DNA of 35,309 nucleotides from Welwitschia mirabilis (Eukaryota > Gnetophyta > Gnetopsida > Welwitschiales), in assembly GCA_051453625.1 (NCBI GenBank), contig JBOZIK010000001.1, forward strand, positions 8,177,928 to 8,213,236. The letters run 5' to 3'. Below are positions 1 to 12,800 of this stretch, in pieces (the first letter of the stretch is position 1; every line of letters begins with the position of its first letter). Below the pieces are notes generated by a model that saw nothing but the letters and a program-made list of their open reading frames with translations, was not told the DNA's origin and made no database searches. Both the position numbers and the translations under genes were made by a program.

Positions 1-688
1 CAGCTTGGCTATATCACTTTTAAACTAGAATTCTACTGCCTTGGAAGACTAAGTTGCTTATATCATCAGTGGTTTTCTACAGGGTAACCATGCAACCCTT
101 TCCAACAAGATACTTCCTTATGTATCTTTTTAGGCTAAGATTCAACCTTTGGCATAAACAATCTCAGAAGTGCGCCTCGATGCACTTAGTCCACTCTTTG
201 ATCTCGATGGTTTGGAAAATGCTCACATCAGATTTCTTTCAAACAACTTGAATAGAAGGTGCTGTGCTACATTACTGAAAATGTCCTCCCACGGTTTGTG
301 CACTTGTATTAAGGTAAAACGCTACTTAACAATTAGTTTAGCTAAATTGAGGATACTTATTAATTTATAACTGGATATAATGAAAATATTGTCATTAAAG
401 AATGCATTTAGTGAATGTGTTGAGCTAAACAGAGACTTTTGCTGCTAAGGCTGCTCCAATTTCATAAGGTAAAAACATATTAGTTGAATGACATGACAAG
501 CTGCTTCATGTTTCTTACTATTCCTTTTACTTCCCAAATTAACTTTCGCTGTTATAATCGTCATAAGAGGAATGGCATAGGTATGTGTTCTATCCTTTTT
601 TATTTCTTTGTATATGGTCTGTTATGTCATTTGTTACAAATGTGTAAATCTATCACGGTAATAATCTTCAAATTGTTCAAAATTGCAG
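1..688. other. Upstream sequence, probably intron of the AAA ATPase gene
   Basis: This stretch precedes a good splice acceptor (…aaattgcag at 680-688) of the AAA ATPase exon, so most of it should be intron. I searched it for the expected Walker A (GPPGTGKT-like) exon and found none. A short open stretch at about 149-313 on + reads through 55 codons and is followed by a possible donor (aag/gtaaaac at 314), but its translation matches no family I know. The rest is AT-rich with no recognisable feature. Confidence 0.5.
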
Positions 689-847
689 TCACTGCAGTAT
701 TCACCCTTGCTTATAAGCTTCAACCTTCAATTATTTTTATTGATGAAGTTGATAGTTTTCTGGGTCAGCGTCGTTCTACTGAGCATGAAGTTGTGACAAA
801 TATGAAGACAGAGTTTATGGCATTATGGGATGGTTTTACTACAGATC
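689..847 (+). CDS. MSP1: AAA ATPase exon a (Walker B exon)
   Basis: The acceptor is …attgcag at 688 and the donor is gatc/gtaagt at 847/848. The exon begins with the last two bases of a valine codon and ends on the first base of a glutamine codon (C + AG from the next exon). It encodes the end of the helix before Walker B, the hhhhDE Walker B motif at about 730-747, and the conserved NMKTEFMALWDGFTTD segment. A second AG at 696-697 inside the exon is a possible alternative acceptor, but using it would break the family match. Confidence 0.92.
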
Positions 848-3800
848 GTAAGTTCCTGTCTATTGTTGCTTATTTGTTTGCTAATAGTACAGAAGTTTAA
901 ACATTCTGCAAGTGCCCATGTTGACAGCTTGGAAAAAAATAGATTTTTCAACTCACATATAAATGAAACACAACATTATAATTCTTGTGATTTACAAGAG
1001 GATCCTGCTGTGTGCATTTGTCATTTGTTTCATGAGAAATACAACTATTTATAGATGGCATTCCTAAAAATTTAAAATGTTATATTAACATAAAAAAATT
1101 CTGGTTGCCTAAACAATGGCCAGGGAAAAAAATAATGTCTGGTTTATCAAAGTGCTTATAGCAAAAGCTTTTTCTGCATTTGGAATGCATAATGTGTATT
1201 GACAATGCATAATAGCACATGGTGATCTGATAATTCACAAATTTCTTCACAGAAAGTTATAAGTGGATTTGTCAAATCACTTCAATGCTTGAATAGAAAA
1301 AGAATATTAAATTTCCGAAATTGGAATGTGCAATTTGCCTGTGTACACATTAAAAGCTGAAGTATAGGCTCTAATGTGACGGCTAAATTTTGAGCATTAG
1401 TATCATCTTTGAATAGCCAATATTAACTGAAATGAGTTCTACGTTTTGTTGAAATATTGCATGAATTAAGTTTTATTTTTATTTTTTTAAATTTCTACAT
1501 TACCGATGGCTTCTTCTAAAGAATAAGTACTTATCTTTTCAGACACACAGTTTGTAATCTCTTGATAAAGCATTTATGCAGTAAGAGCAAGGCTGCTGAT
1601 ACCATCTTTGGTTGATTCTCCATAAACTTCTCCATATATTGTAGAAACACCCTGAATTAATAACGTTATCTTCAAAAATATTGGAAGATTTGTGCTTTCC
1701 ATGCTAATAGCAAATTAGAAACATATTCACAATCTCATATTTCTTTTGAAGAGTTGCTCCTGATATTTCCTTAATTAGAACACAAGTTTTATAGAATGTT
1801 CAAGGTGAAGAAAAACAAACCTGCTCAATGTGAGCAAATAGGAGGGATGATGAGAGAATACATGGATTGCAAAGGCTATGAAATATGATGTTAGTGAGGA
1901 TATTTGAGAAACAAATTCCTATGACATGAATATTATCTTCCACACAATTTTCAGCATATTGTGTCTTAACCCTTGTATTGCATCAAGATGTGATAGTTTA
2001 ACTTGACTGATCTAAGGCCTCTTTCTTGGATCAAGTAAAATTTGTGTGGAATGTTGAAGGAAAGCAAATGTTGCTTATGAAGGAGAACCTATCCAACTCC
2101 CAAGATCACTAATTGAGAAGCTGATTGGGCAATGAGTCTTGCTTCATGATGAACAACACTAATATATGGATATTTTGGTTTCTATGCCATAATAGAGTCG
2201 TGCTTATAATTGAATGGGTTTGTGGTGCTTTAACATGGCATGATGATACTTTTCAAACTTACTTGTAAGATACAATCAATATGTATATGTGATAGCGTTT
2301 GTTTTCTTAGATTGCGTTATCATGTTTAAAATCTTTGGCAGGCACTAGATCTCACAGATGTAGCCAGTTTAGTTTTTGTTCAACATATGTGTTGATTGTC
2401 ATGATGACAAAACAAGCATGTCTTAGTCCTTCAAATTTGTCATTTTGCCTTTGGATGGTAATCTTTAGATCTTGTGATCTAAGCACATGATGAACATGTT
2501 TTTAGGATTATTTCTAGCTTGACTAATGAATCCAGTTCATTTTGTGTTCAATATCTATGTTGATTGTGATGTTGACACCACAAGCATATCTTTGTCCTTC
2601 AAATTTGATGGTTTCGTCTTTGAATAGTACTCTTTATTTTGTGATCTACGCACATGATGACCATGTTCTTAAGATTATTTCTAGCTTGATTAGTGAGTTT
2701 AGAATCCTTTTTGTTTGGTTCATTCTGTTGTAGAGGTCTTGATGAATGAGTAAGCCCTTGTTTCCCATTTCATTTTGAGGTCATTTGAGTTTTCATTTTG
2801 TTGTGTTTTTCCTACTTAGGTTATGACATTTCTCTTTGTAAAGTGCAACACCTCTCACTAAGTCTTGAAATTTCAATTTGAGACTCCATGGGCAACTGTC
2901 CTCTTGGACACCAATTTGACTTGATTTTGTTTTAATGTGAAACCAAATTCTATTCTTATTCCTTTGTTTGTTATATTCTTATGTTAACCCCGCATGATTG
3001 TGAAAGTTGGATTTGATTCTAAAATCACCCTGGGGTAGGTATTAAATAAATTGTAACTTAAAAAAGGGAATATAGTGGTTAGGAGCTATTTAAGGTTTTG
3101 CTGCATTACCCTAAGTCTCTTATCTATATGTAACCCTCGAGTCGTTGAGGGTGATAGGTGGGATGCTTCATGGGATCTTGTATACTTTGAAGCTTTTGGC
3201 TGTCAATAAGAGCTCTGCACTACTTTCCTAAGGAAGCAGGCTAGAAAAAGTGGTGTAACCTTGTTAAATGTAAAATCTTTTGTGCGCTTTATGTTTTTAT
3301 TTGTTCTTTTGCATCTCATTTTATGTTGTACGTGTTTTGATGACAAATTTGCATGAAAATAATCTCTTTGGCATGTTTGCAATTCTGTTTCAGTTTCACC
3401 CTCCTTGTTTGTGATTTCTTCTATCCATCCATCCCAATGATTAATAGGTAGCTATAGGGGTGACTTGTATCCCTGATAAAAGTGAGCCTACTTTTTTGAG
3501 GTGGGCAAGGTCCTTGGCTAAAAGGGTATCAGTTTGATAGTCAAAAAATTTTGTAAGTGAAGCCAAATCTTTTTAACTTATTTATTCCCTTTGCATTTTT
3601 TGATATTATATTTAAAAAATGTTGTTCCCTTCATATTGTAATTAATAATAATAATAATTTAAAATAGGAAGGAAGGGGAGTTAAGGAGGAGTCATCTAGA
3701 AAGTTCTAGTGGTTAGGGTTTCTAACCTAAAAGGAAATCTATATTAAGGGATTAAGGGAATGGTAGATGTATAAAAATAAGACAAATTGGTTATTGAGGA

Positions 3801-6800
3801 CTGCTTGTGTCCTTGCCGTTTCATCTGAATAAGAGAGCTTTGCATCGCTTTTGTGGTTTTTCACCGCACATTCGGGTTTTCCATGTAAATTGGTTATCTT
3901 GGCGTTTCTTTTTATGTTCTGCTGTGCTTTGTTTTTTAACAAGTGGTATCAGAGCTACGTTGATTTTAAGGGTTCGGTTAGCGACCTCTTAGACGAGCTT
4001 CTGAAGCAATCAGAGTAAGCTTGAAATTCCATATAGTCTACACAACGATGGAAGGCATCCATGTGATAGTACAATAAAGGGCTTGTAGTCGCATTTGCAA
4101 ATTGAACCGTTTGAAAAATAGAGAGGTTGTAGATGATAGAGAAACTCATGGGCTGGAACTAGAATGTTTGAAGCATTCTAATGAGGGTTGTTTTGGTTCA
4201 GAAAGATTGTCTAGAAGCCTTCAAGTCTTGTAAAACAATTTCTACAAAGAATGAAGACTGGATGAAAATGAAGACCAGACGTTTGTCCTACATTCGTCCA
4301 AGTCTCAACAATGGCATCCTACAATCCATTAAATTCGTTGTGGAGCCCCATGATCTTTGGCAAGGCCTGAAAAATAGGTTAGGTAAAGCTTTTGCTCTAA
4401 ATACTTTTCATATTCATTGGAGGGTTTTTAAAGCTGAGTAAAAGGTAAACGTTTCTTTAGAAAATCATTTGGATGAGATGATGGCTAACTTGATTAAGTT
4501 AGAAGAATATAAACCTATTATTCTAGATTTCATAAGATCTTATGCTCTTTGAGGTTCCCCACCAGAGTCATGGTTTACTGTATTGATCTTAATCACTGCA
4601 TCCATGATGTTCTTGCAATGACTTTTGAATAGGTTGTTTCTACCTTACAATATTTTGAGGGTGGATTGATTGAATCACAGACATCTGAAGGTGCCATGTG
4701 GTAGAAAATAAAGGTCGGAACCATAGATGCAATCAAAGCAGTGGGAGAAACAAAAGCAGGGGGTATGCAATGGTAGAAATCTAGAGTGCTAGTTTGGCAA
4801 GAAAAGGGCCACAAACAGAAGGACTCTTATGCATGGAAATCAAAACAAAAGGAGAAGTTCAAAAAGGTAAAAAACAAAAGCGTCTTCTTCCTAGGTGAAT
4901 CAAGCAAAAGATGGTGTTAGTTTTCTTCTATCAGAACCATGTGCTTTCTTGATAAAAAAGACAAGGCAAGGATGTATGGTTGATTGACACAGGTGCCTCT
5001 TTTCATCATTGTCTCGATTGTTCTACATTCTCATCATATCATACTAGTTCATCGGGAGTTGTTTATGCCGCAAACGGAAAACCCTTGAATATTGCTAGTG
5101 CAGGAAGCAGAGTCTTGTAGCATGCAGGGATGCTAAAATCACAATCAACAATGTTCACCATGTTCCAAAAGTGACAAAGAAGGTCATTTCAGTTACATAG
5201 CTAAATGATTTGGATATGCTCTTTTCCAGTAAGAGAGGAAGTTGGAAAATTTGTATGGGAATCTGACTATTTTGTATGGCGAAAAAGAAAGGCAGTATGT
5301 ACATGCTAGAGGCTGATGTATGTCAGGTAGCTACTGCTATTAGAGAATGCAGAGGATGCTAATCTTTGGCATAAACGTCTTGGACACATTGGAAACTCCG
5401 GTTTGAAGGTACTATAATCTCAATCCCTCATANNNNNNNNNNNNNNNNNNNNNNNNNNNNNNNNNNNNNNNNNNNNNNNNNNNNNNNNNNNNNNNNNNNN
5501 NNNNNNNNNNNNNNNNNNNNNNNNNNNNNNNNCAATCCCTCATAACTGTGTTTTCACATACTTCTATAGACTTTTATAAAGATTGTTTGTTTGGGAAATC
5601 TAGAAGGGTTAATTTTTGTAGGGACTTACAAAATTGAAAGAATAATAAATTTGAATTAATTTATTCTAATGTTTATGGTCCAATGAATCCTATTTCTGTT
5701 GGCGGTTCTCTGTATTTTGTGACATTTATTGGACTGTACACGAAAGATTTGGGTATATGCATTAACATCAAAATATGAAGTTTTGAAAGTTTTTAAATCT
5801 TTTGGTACCAGGGTACAAACTCAAATAGATTTGAGGTTAACATTTTGCTTATTAACAATGGAGGAGAGTATACCTCTAATGTGTTAGCAAAATTTTGCAG
5901 TTACAAAGTGATTTATCATGTTCGTACCCCTCCTAGCACACCTCAAGAAAATGGCATTGTTGGAAGATGTAAGAGAACGTTGTTGGAATGTGATAGATCT
6001 ATGGTAGTAGGAGCAATTTATCTAAGGATTTCATGGTAGAAGTAGTGATGACTGCTACCTATTTGGTTAATAGGTCTCCACATCCTCTCTTAATAATGCT
6101 GTTCCAGAAATTGTGTGGAATGGTAAGAATGTCTCTTACGAGCATTTAAGAATTTATGGATGTGAGGCTTATATGCATATTCAGAAGGAATATAGAACTA
6201 AGCTATAGGAAAGAGCGAAATAGTGTATTTTCGTTAACTATGGTGAGGATGCTCTTGGCTACATACTGCAGGATCTTGAAACCAATCAAATGGTGAGATC
6301 ACGAGATGTCAAGTTCTGAGTGCATGTGATGTTTTATGTTTCTCAGGATGGGAAGCAGACAAATTTCGATTTTGGCTCCCCACATTTGTCTTGCATGATA
6401 AGAGATGAAAAAGAAGTGCAAGAAGTAGAGTAACTTATTGAAACTAACAACACAGATTTGGAAAGCAATGAGACATCTTCTGATGAAGAGCAAGAAGAGC
6501 AGGAACAACCCATTGACACATCTCATCGGCTAAGACGTTCTACTAGAACTTCTTGTCCCTCTGATAGATATTCTACTTCATTGCAATATGTTTTTTACAG
6601 TAATAGTGGAGAACCAAAAATAGTTGAAGAAGAGTTTTCTTGTGTTGATGTTGCCAAGTGAAAGGCAACTATGAAGGATGAATGGAAATCTTTGAAAGAA
6701 AATAATACATGAGAATTGGTGAATTTGCCAAAGGGGCATAAAGTTCTCTATAGTAGGTGGATTTTCAAATTGAAAGATGAGGCAAATGAAAAGAAATGTT

Positions 6801-9800
6801 ACAAGAGGAGGTTGCTAGTGAAAGGCCACACTCAAAAGCAAGGTATTGATTTTACTGAGATATTCTCTCCTATGGGAAGCATTCCTCCCTATGTTTAGTC
6901 CTTTCTCTTGGTGCTTGCTTGGATTTAGAATTGGAACAGTTAGATATAAAGACTGTCTTCTTGGATGCTGATTTGGACAAGGAAGTCTATTTAACTTGAA
7001 GGGTATGTGGATAAGCAATACCCTGTTCTTGTTTGTCGTTTAAAGTAGAGTCTTTATGGTCTAAAATAGGGCCCAAGACAAAGGTATAAGAAGTTTGACA
7101 TGTTGCATGAAGAAATTGTCATGAGGAGTCAGTTAGATCATTATGTTTACTTCTTTGGAAGTGCCTCAGATAAATTTGTTACCCTACTATTGTATGTTGA
7201 TGACATGTTGATTGCAAGAAATGATAAAGCTAAAATTAAGCATTTGAAGGCAAAAATGAGCAAGCAATTTGCAATGAAAAATTAGGGGTAGGCAAACAAA
7301 ATTTTAGGGATGAAAAGTCATAGGGACCAAAAACAAAAGAAGATGTGGCTCAACCAAAGTGACTACATTGGCAAGGTGCTTGGACGTTTTGGCATGAAAG
7401 ATGCCAAACTAGTGAACACTCCTCTAGCTTCTTATTTCTAGCTTTGCAGAAAAGATTGCCCTAACTCACAAGAAGAAATTGCAAAAGTGGAGCATATCCC
7501 CTATACATTTGCAGTAGGATCTCTCATGTGTGCTATGGTATGCACACATTCTGACATTGCATATGCAATTGGAATGGTTAGTAAATACATGAATAATTTT
7601 GGTTGGAATCATCGGCTTGCTATGAAATGGATTTTTAGATATTTGAAGGGTACACAAATGGCTTGTTTGTGTTCTGATAATGAAGATTTATGCATCCAAG
7701 GCTTTGTGGATGCTAAATTTCTTACAGATTTAGATAGTAGACATTCTACTACAAGTTATGTACGGGTTATGTCTTTACACTGGGTGGAGGAACAATTAGC
7801 TGCTTATCATGCCTTCAATCATTAGCGATGTTGTCTCCCACAAAGGCGGAATATGTGGCTCTCATAGCAGCATGGGAAGAAATGATTTGGTTGCATAGGT
7901 TTCTCCATTCCCTTGGATTGAAACGAAAAAGGTATTATGTGTTTTGTAATAGCTGAAACGCTATACACTTGGCAAAGAATTTTGCATTCCATGCAAGAAC
8001 AAAACACATTGACATCATGTTTCACTTTGTGTGAGAAATTGTTGAAATTGGGCTAATTAATATACAAAAAAATACATGCGAAGTCAAATGTTGCTGATGC
8101 TCTTACAAAGGTAATGACAGTGGATAAGCATAACTTTTGCAAGAAAAGCTTGGAATTGCAGTGATGTAGGCAATGGGCATTTGAAGCAATGCATCTCTCT
8201 TGTTTCCTTGAAGCTTATCTGATTTGTCTTCAAAGGGGAGAATTGTTGGAAGTGAAGTCAAATCTTTTTGTGTTGTTTATTCCCTTTGTGTTTTTTGATG
8301 TTATATTTAAAAGATGTATTTTCTTTCTTGCTATAGTTAAAATAATGATAATTAAGGAAAGTAGGGGAATTAAAAAGGAGTCATTTAAAAAGTTCTAATA
8401 GTTAGGGTTGCTATCTTAAAAGAAAATCTATATAAAGAGAATAGGGGTATGGTAGATGTATAGAAATAAATGGATTGGTTATTGAGGATGGCTTGTGTCC
8501 TTGCCCTTTCATCTTCAGTAAGAAAGCTCTACATTGCTTTTGTGGGTTTTCACCCTGCATTGGGGTTTTCCACGTAAATTCGTTGTCTTGCTGTTTTTTT
8601 AAAGTTCTGCTTTGCTTCGTTTTTTTCACAACACAAAAGCCGTACAGCTTTTGTTTAAGTGTCAAGGAATGAAGGAATCTTTGCAACTACAACATTTCCT
8701 TGCAAGCTTTTGCTAATGCCACATATTTTGCTTCAGTGGTTGACAATGTTATCAAGGTTGAAGCCTTGGTAACTAGCTGATTCTTCCACCGACACAAAGG
8801 TAAAACTTTGCATCCACAAAACTGTGAATGTTTAAATGACCAGTATGGACGCACAAACCTATTGTGTGGGTACCACCCAACCACCTTAAGATCAACTTCA
8901 CTGGCTGGAATTGGTTCCAGCCCTAATTCCCATGAACCTGTTGATAACTTCCATTGCACATCCTAGTTTTAGATATATAGAAAGCATGGCATACATTAAG
9001 GACCCTGTTGCTGATGCATATGGAACATTTTCACCTCTTTAACCTCCTCTGTTGTCTTTGGACAATTTGTTTTTGACAGCTGAAATTTAGCAGCTAATGG
9101 AGTTTTGATAGGCTTGACATCTTGCATACTGGATCATTCCAACACCTTTCAAACATAGTCACTTTGTCCAACCAAAGCTTCTTTTGCTTTCTGTCACTTA
9201 TAATTTTCCTTCCTAATATTTGTTTTGCTTTCTCCAAGTCCTCCATGGCAGAATGCTTTTTCATTTTTGTCTTTAATTTGCTGATTTCATGACTGCCATT
9301 ACCAACAACTAACATGTCATCAATGTGTCGTCGTATTATAAGAGTTACCTGTTATACATTAGAGAAGTATACATAGTGGTCCATTTCACCTATCTTGTAT
9401 GACAGGCCATGCATAAATATGGTAAACTTTCCGCGTCATGTTTGGAGCTTATTTTAAACTGTAAAGACCTACAAGCTAGATTTGGATGTTGTGGTTGGCA
9501 CATGTAGATTTCCTAATTCAAATCAGCATAGAGGAATATTGTCTTGATGTTGACCTGTCTTGGCTCCAACTCCAACCAAGCAACAAGAGACAACGCCAAT
9601 GAATTGAAGAATGTTTTGACACCAAGAGAGAGAATTTCAGTGAAATCTATAGCCATGTTTTGTGCAAAGCCTTTTACCTCCCATGTTACCTTTGTACGTT
9701 TTCTTCTCGTGTGCCTTTTCCTTGCTTCTAAGATCCACATAGTATGTAGAATTTTATGGCCCTTTGGAAGTTCAATAAGTTGCGTGTTTTGTTCTGCTAA

Positions 9801-12800
9801 CAGGAACACCATTTTTCACCCTTAGATTCCTTCCGCTTTGCTTCTTCAATACTACATGGTGCCTTTTTTTGAGCTTTCCACCATTCGTGTACATGACATA
9901 ATGCAAAGGAGAGTACTTGCCCAAAAGACAAAATATTCTAGATAAATGTCGTACACAATGAGAGGTCTCAAGATGTTGTTCTTGTTCTTCCTCATCATTG
10001 TCATTTGAAGGTACTTTCATCAATCATACCATCATTCCCACTTTACTAGATTCATCTTGATTCTTATCTTGATTGACATAATATATCACATTTTTCTTGA
10101 CCTCACATCGCATGAGTAGACAGGCAGCCTAGTTTTAGGAACCCACAATCTATAGCGGATGTTGTCTTGATCGTAACCTATTAGAATGCACCTTTCAGTT
10201 ATGTCTTGTAGGTTTGTCCTGTTTTCCTTGTGGACGTGCGTGTGTACATTACAACCAAAGACCTTTATGTTAATAGAATTCCATTCCGTTCCACAAAAAA
10301 TTTCAAAACTCAATTGTCTAAACTGGAATGAGAAGATCTATTTAGTAAGTGTCTGTTGAGGAGACCTAGCACTTTTCAAGAACGTTCTACTAGATTTTCA
10401 AACCATTCCATTTTCTTGGGGAGTGCTTGGAGGAGGATGTATGTGTCTGAATTCCTTTTCTTTTCAAAATCGAGGCAACTTGTTGGAAGGTATTTCCCTC
10501 TAATATCAATAAGGAGGAATTTAAATTTTAAACTCGTTTGCATTTCAAGTCCTGTTAAAAGGACAAAGGATGCTACAGTTACCTTGTCCTTTGATTTGAA
10601 AATGTAAACTCATGCTTTATGAGTATAGTTGTTTATGAACCTAACAAAGTATGAACCACTAAGCCCGGTAGAATGCAATGGACTATATAGAGACGAAAAT
10701 AAACAAGTTCTAGCTTGTTTGTTTTTCCTGTTTCTAAATCTCTACAAAATTAACTCTATGGAACTTTTCAACAATACAAGCTTTACAAAAATCTAGAGCA
10801 TTATAAGAACATGAAGGTATTAAAGAATGAGATTCAAGAATATCTTCAAACTTGTCTATGCAATGTGTCCCAAAGATTGTGCAATGTGTCCATTCTTATT
10901 TCTTGCTTCAGCTACAATAGCAACATATCTTTGCACTTGTTCTTCCAAGACGTACATGTTGCTAGTCTTCTTTCCATGTAACATAGTAAGTATGCCCTTC
11001 TTGATTTTTAATTTTCCATCTCCACTGGAAAAATGCAATCCCTACTGATCCCATTGTGTGATAGAAATTAATCTTTAGGTAACTGCATGCACATGTTTCA
11101 CATTACGAACATTAATTTTGGGGTTTCTTGGTTGCTATAACACTATGCTATCAATCCTACCAACCTTTGACACACGGCCATTTGTAGCATAGACGATATT
11201 GAAGGATACTAACTGATCTAATATGACCTTTATTTTTTTGGGACATATATGAAAGGATTTCCATGCATCAATGAGTTAGACATTGTCATATCCTTGTGAG
11301 TTGTGACAACTATACACATGGTTTTGTGACATAAAGTTTAGACCACCTTCTCCTTTCACCTAATTTGCTAGGGATTAGAGGCTTTGTCAAACTCCTTTTT
11401 AGCTTTCCTCACATGCCCTTTTTTTGGCTAGGTCTTCCATGCTAACATTCCTTCTTGGTATGCCCCTTATTTTCGTACCTCTAGCATTCGATGTTTTGCC
11501 ACACGATGGTCCTCTTATCTTGCTTTTGCTTCTCCTTTGGTCATGTTCGCTACCTTTGCCACCGTTTTTAGGCACAAGGCACTTTTTGTACATTGTATCT
11601 CTTTCATTTTCTATTCTACAGCTTCAAGGATGGAGATCACTTGGTCAAATGTCATGATTGTAATCTTCAAAGACATAGTGATGGATGTCACTATTGTTGA
11701 CCATGATTTCTGGGAAGGAATGGACTAGTGCATAGCTTTTTATATGATCTAGAATAACAATGCCACGTTCCTCTAACAATTTAACTTAATGAGGATTGTA
11801 ATCACTTCATCTAGTTAATCTTATAATGGGAACCTTGGTTGCGTCTCTCCTTTAATGACCTTTAGATAAACATGAAATGTATTCATCCTAGAAGCTTTAC
11901 CACTTGTTTTTTAGCTTTCCCCAAGAGCACAAGGCTTTGTTTCATTCTTGATGAATTGCAAGATATCATTACTCAGGCTACGCCGGATATAGGATGTCTT
12001 TGCTTGCATTTTCATCCAATATCATCCCCTTCATTGATCTTAGCTTAATTGGCTGAAGCTATTCAATATAATCTTTCTATGCTAATATGGCCTTTATCAA
12101 AATGCTCTAGACATTCTAGTTTTGTGTTTTGACAAAGTTTGTTCATTGTTCATAGTCTTTCCATTTTGGCAGTTTCGCCTATACAACACTAAAAACCTGA
12201 AGGGAAAACAAGTTTTATGGACAACTAAAAATGGGGATATGGATGCCAAAATGTTTTTTACTCGCTGGCTCAAAATGGGTTGTTCCCGTTGGTAGGTTTT
12301 ATCCACCTACAAACTCTAATCAACTGAGCTCCTTTGATATCAATTGTTATAAGTTTATGCTGCAAAATTGTAAAAAGAATAGCTAAAAGAACAGCAAAGA
12401 TTTATGTGGAAAACCCTAATGTAGAGAGAGAATATGAGAATAGTGTATAGAGAGACCATGAGAACAGTGTAGAGATTTTTGTGACTAGGTAACACAATGT
12501 AACCCAAGGACACAAGCGGTCCTTGATAGCTTGAGTAGTAAGTCAAACCCAAGAATGATTGCCAACACGAAATCCTAATCAATGATTGCCAACACGAAAT
12601 CCTAATCAACATGTGGATATCTTCTACCCTAGATTGCCTTCATATAGTTTTCTCTTAGGGTTGCCAATCCTAATCTCACATAGACATTATAATAGATAGA
12701 AAGTCACACCTTAGATAAGTCTTTCCTTTTTTAAATAGCAATCCTAAAAATTAAAAAATAAATCATATAAGGAAGATTTGGCTTCACTATTTAATATCCA

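Larger units (their letters stand above)
3549..8630 (+). mobile_element. Ty1/copia LTR retrotransposon A, full-length but degenerate
   Basis: This is a 5.08-kb element with two LTRs of about 390 bp (3549-3941 and 8244-8630), a methionine-tRNA type primer binding site (3944-3955) and a polypurine tract just before the 3' LTR. The internal order is gag, protease, integrase, reverse transcriptase, RNase H, which is the copia order. All coding parts carry stops or frameshifts. The two LTRs match at only about 80% by eye, so the insertion is old. No target-site duplication is visible: the 5 bp on the left are aaaaa and on the right acaca. A 100-N gap falls between the protease region and the integrase. 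Confidence 0.93.
8631..12800 (-). mobile_element. Ty1/copia LTR retrotransposon B, minus strand, 3'-truncated
   Basis: Read on the minus strand the order is LTR (12800-12345), PBS (12342-12325), gag, protease, integrase, reverse transcriptase and RNase H. The element stops within RNase H at 8631, where element A's 3' LTR begins. Its second LTR, polypurine tract and the end of RNase H are missing: I looked for them left of element A (before 3549) and did not find them. The LTR of B is related to that of A but clearly diverged, so the two are members of related families. All coding parts contain stops. Confidence 0.88.

Noticed and set aside
484-900. A 138-codon + strand frame read as one protein
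   Set aside because: Its first two thirds are intron translated by chance. Only 689-847 is exon; the frame then runs through the splice donor at 848 to a stop.
3527-3548. ggtatcag near 3527 as the true primer binding site of element A
   Set aside because: Element A has a perfect tggtatcagagc site at 3944, directly after a proven LTR. The upstream match is short and may belong to another, older element.
3544-8635. Target-site duplication around element A
   Set aside because: The flanking pentamers aaaaa and acaca share only a pattern of A residues; I do not count this as a duplication.
12424-12475. Imperfect 25-bp repeat (agagagaat…tgagaa) as a regulatory enhancer array
   Set aside because: Only two loose units inside a degenerate LTR. 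No evidence beyond simple sequence slippage.
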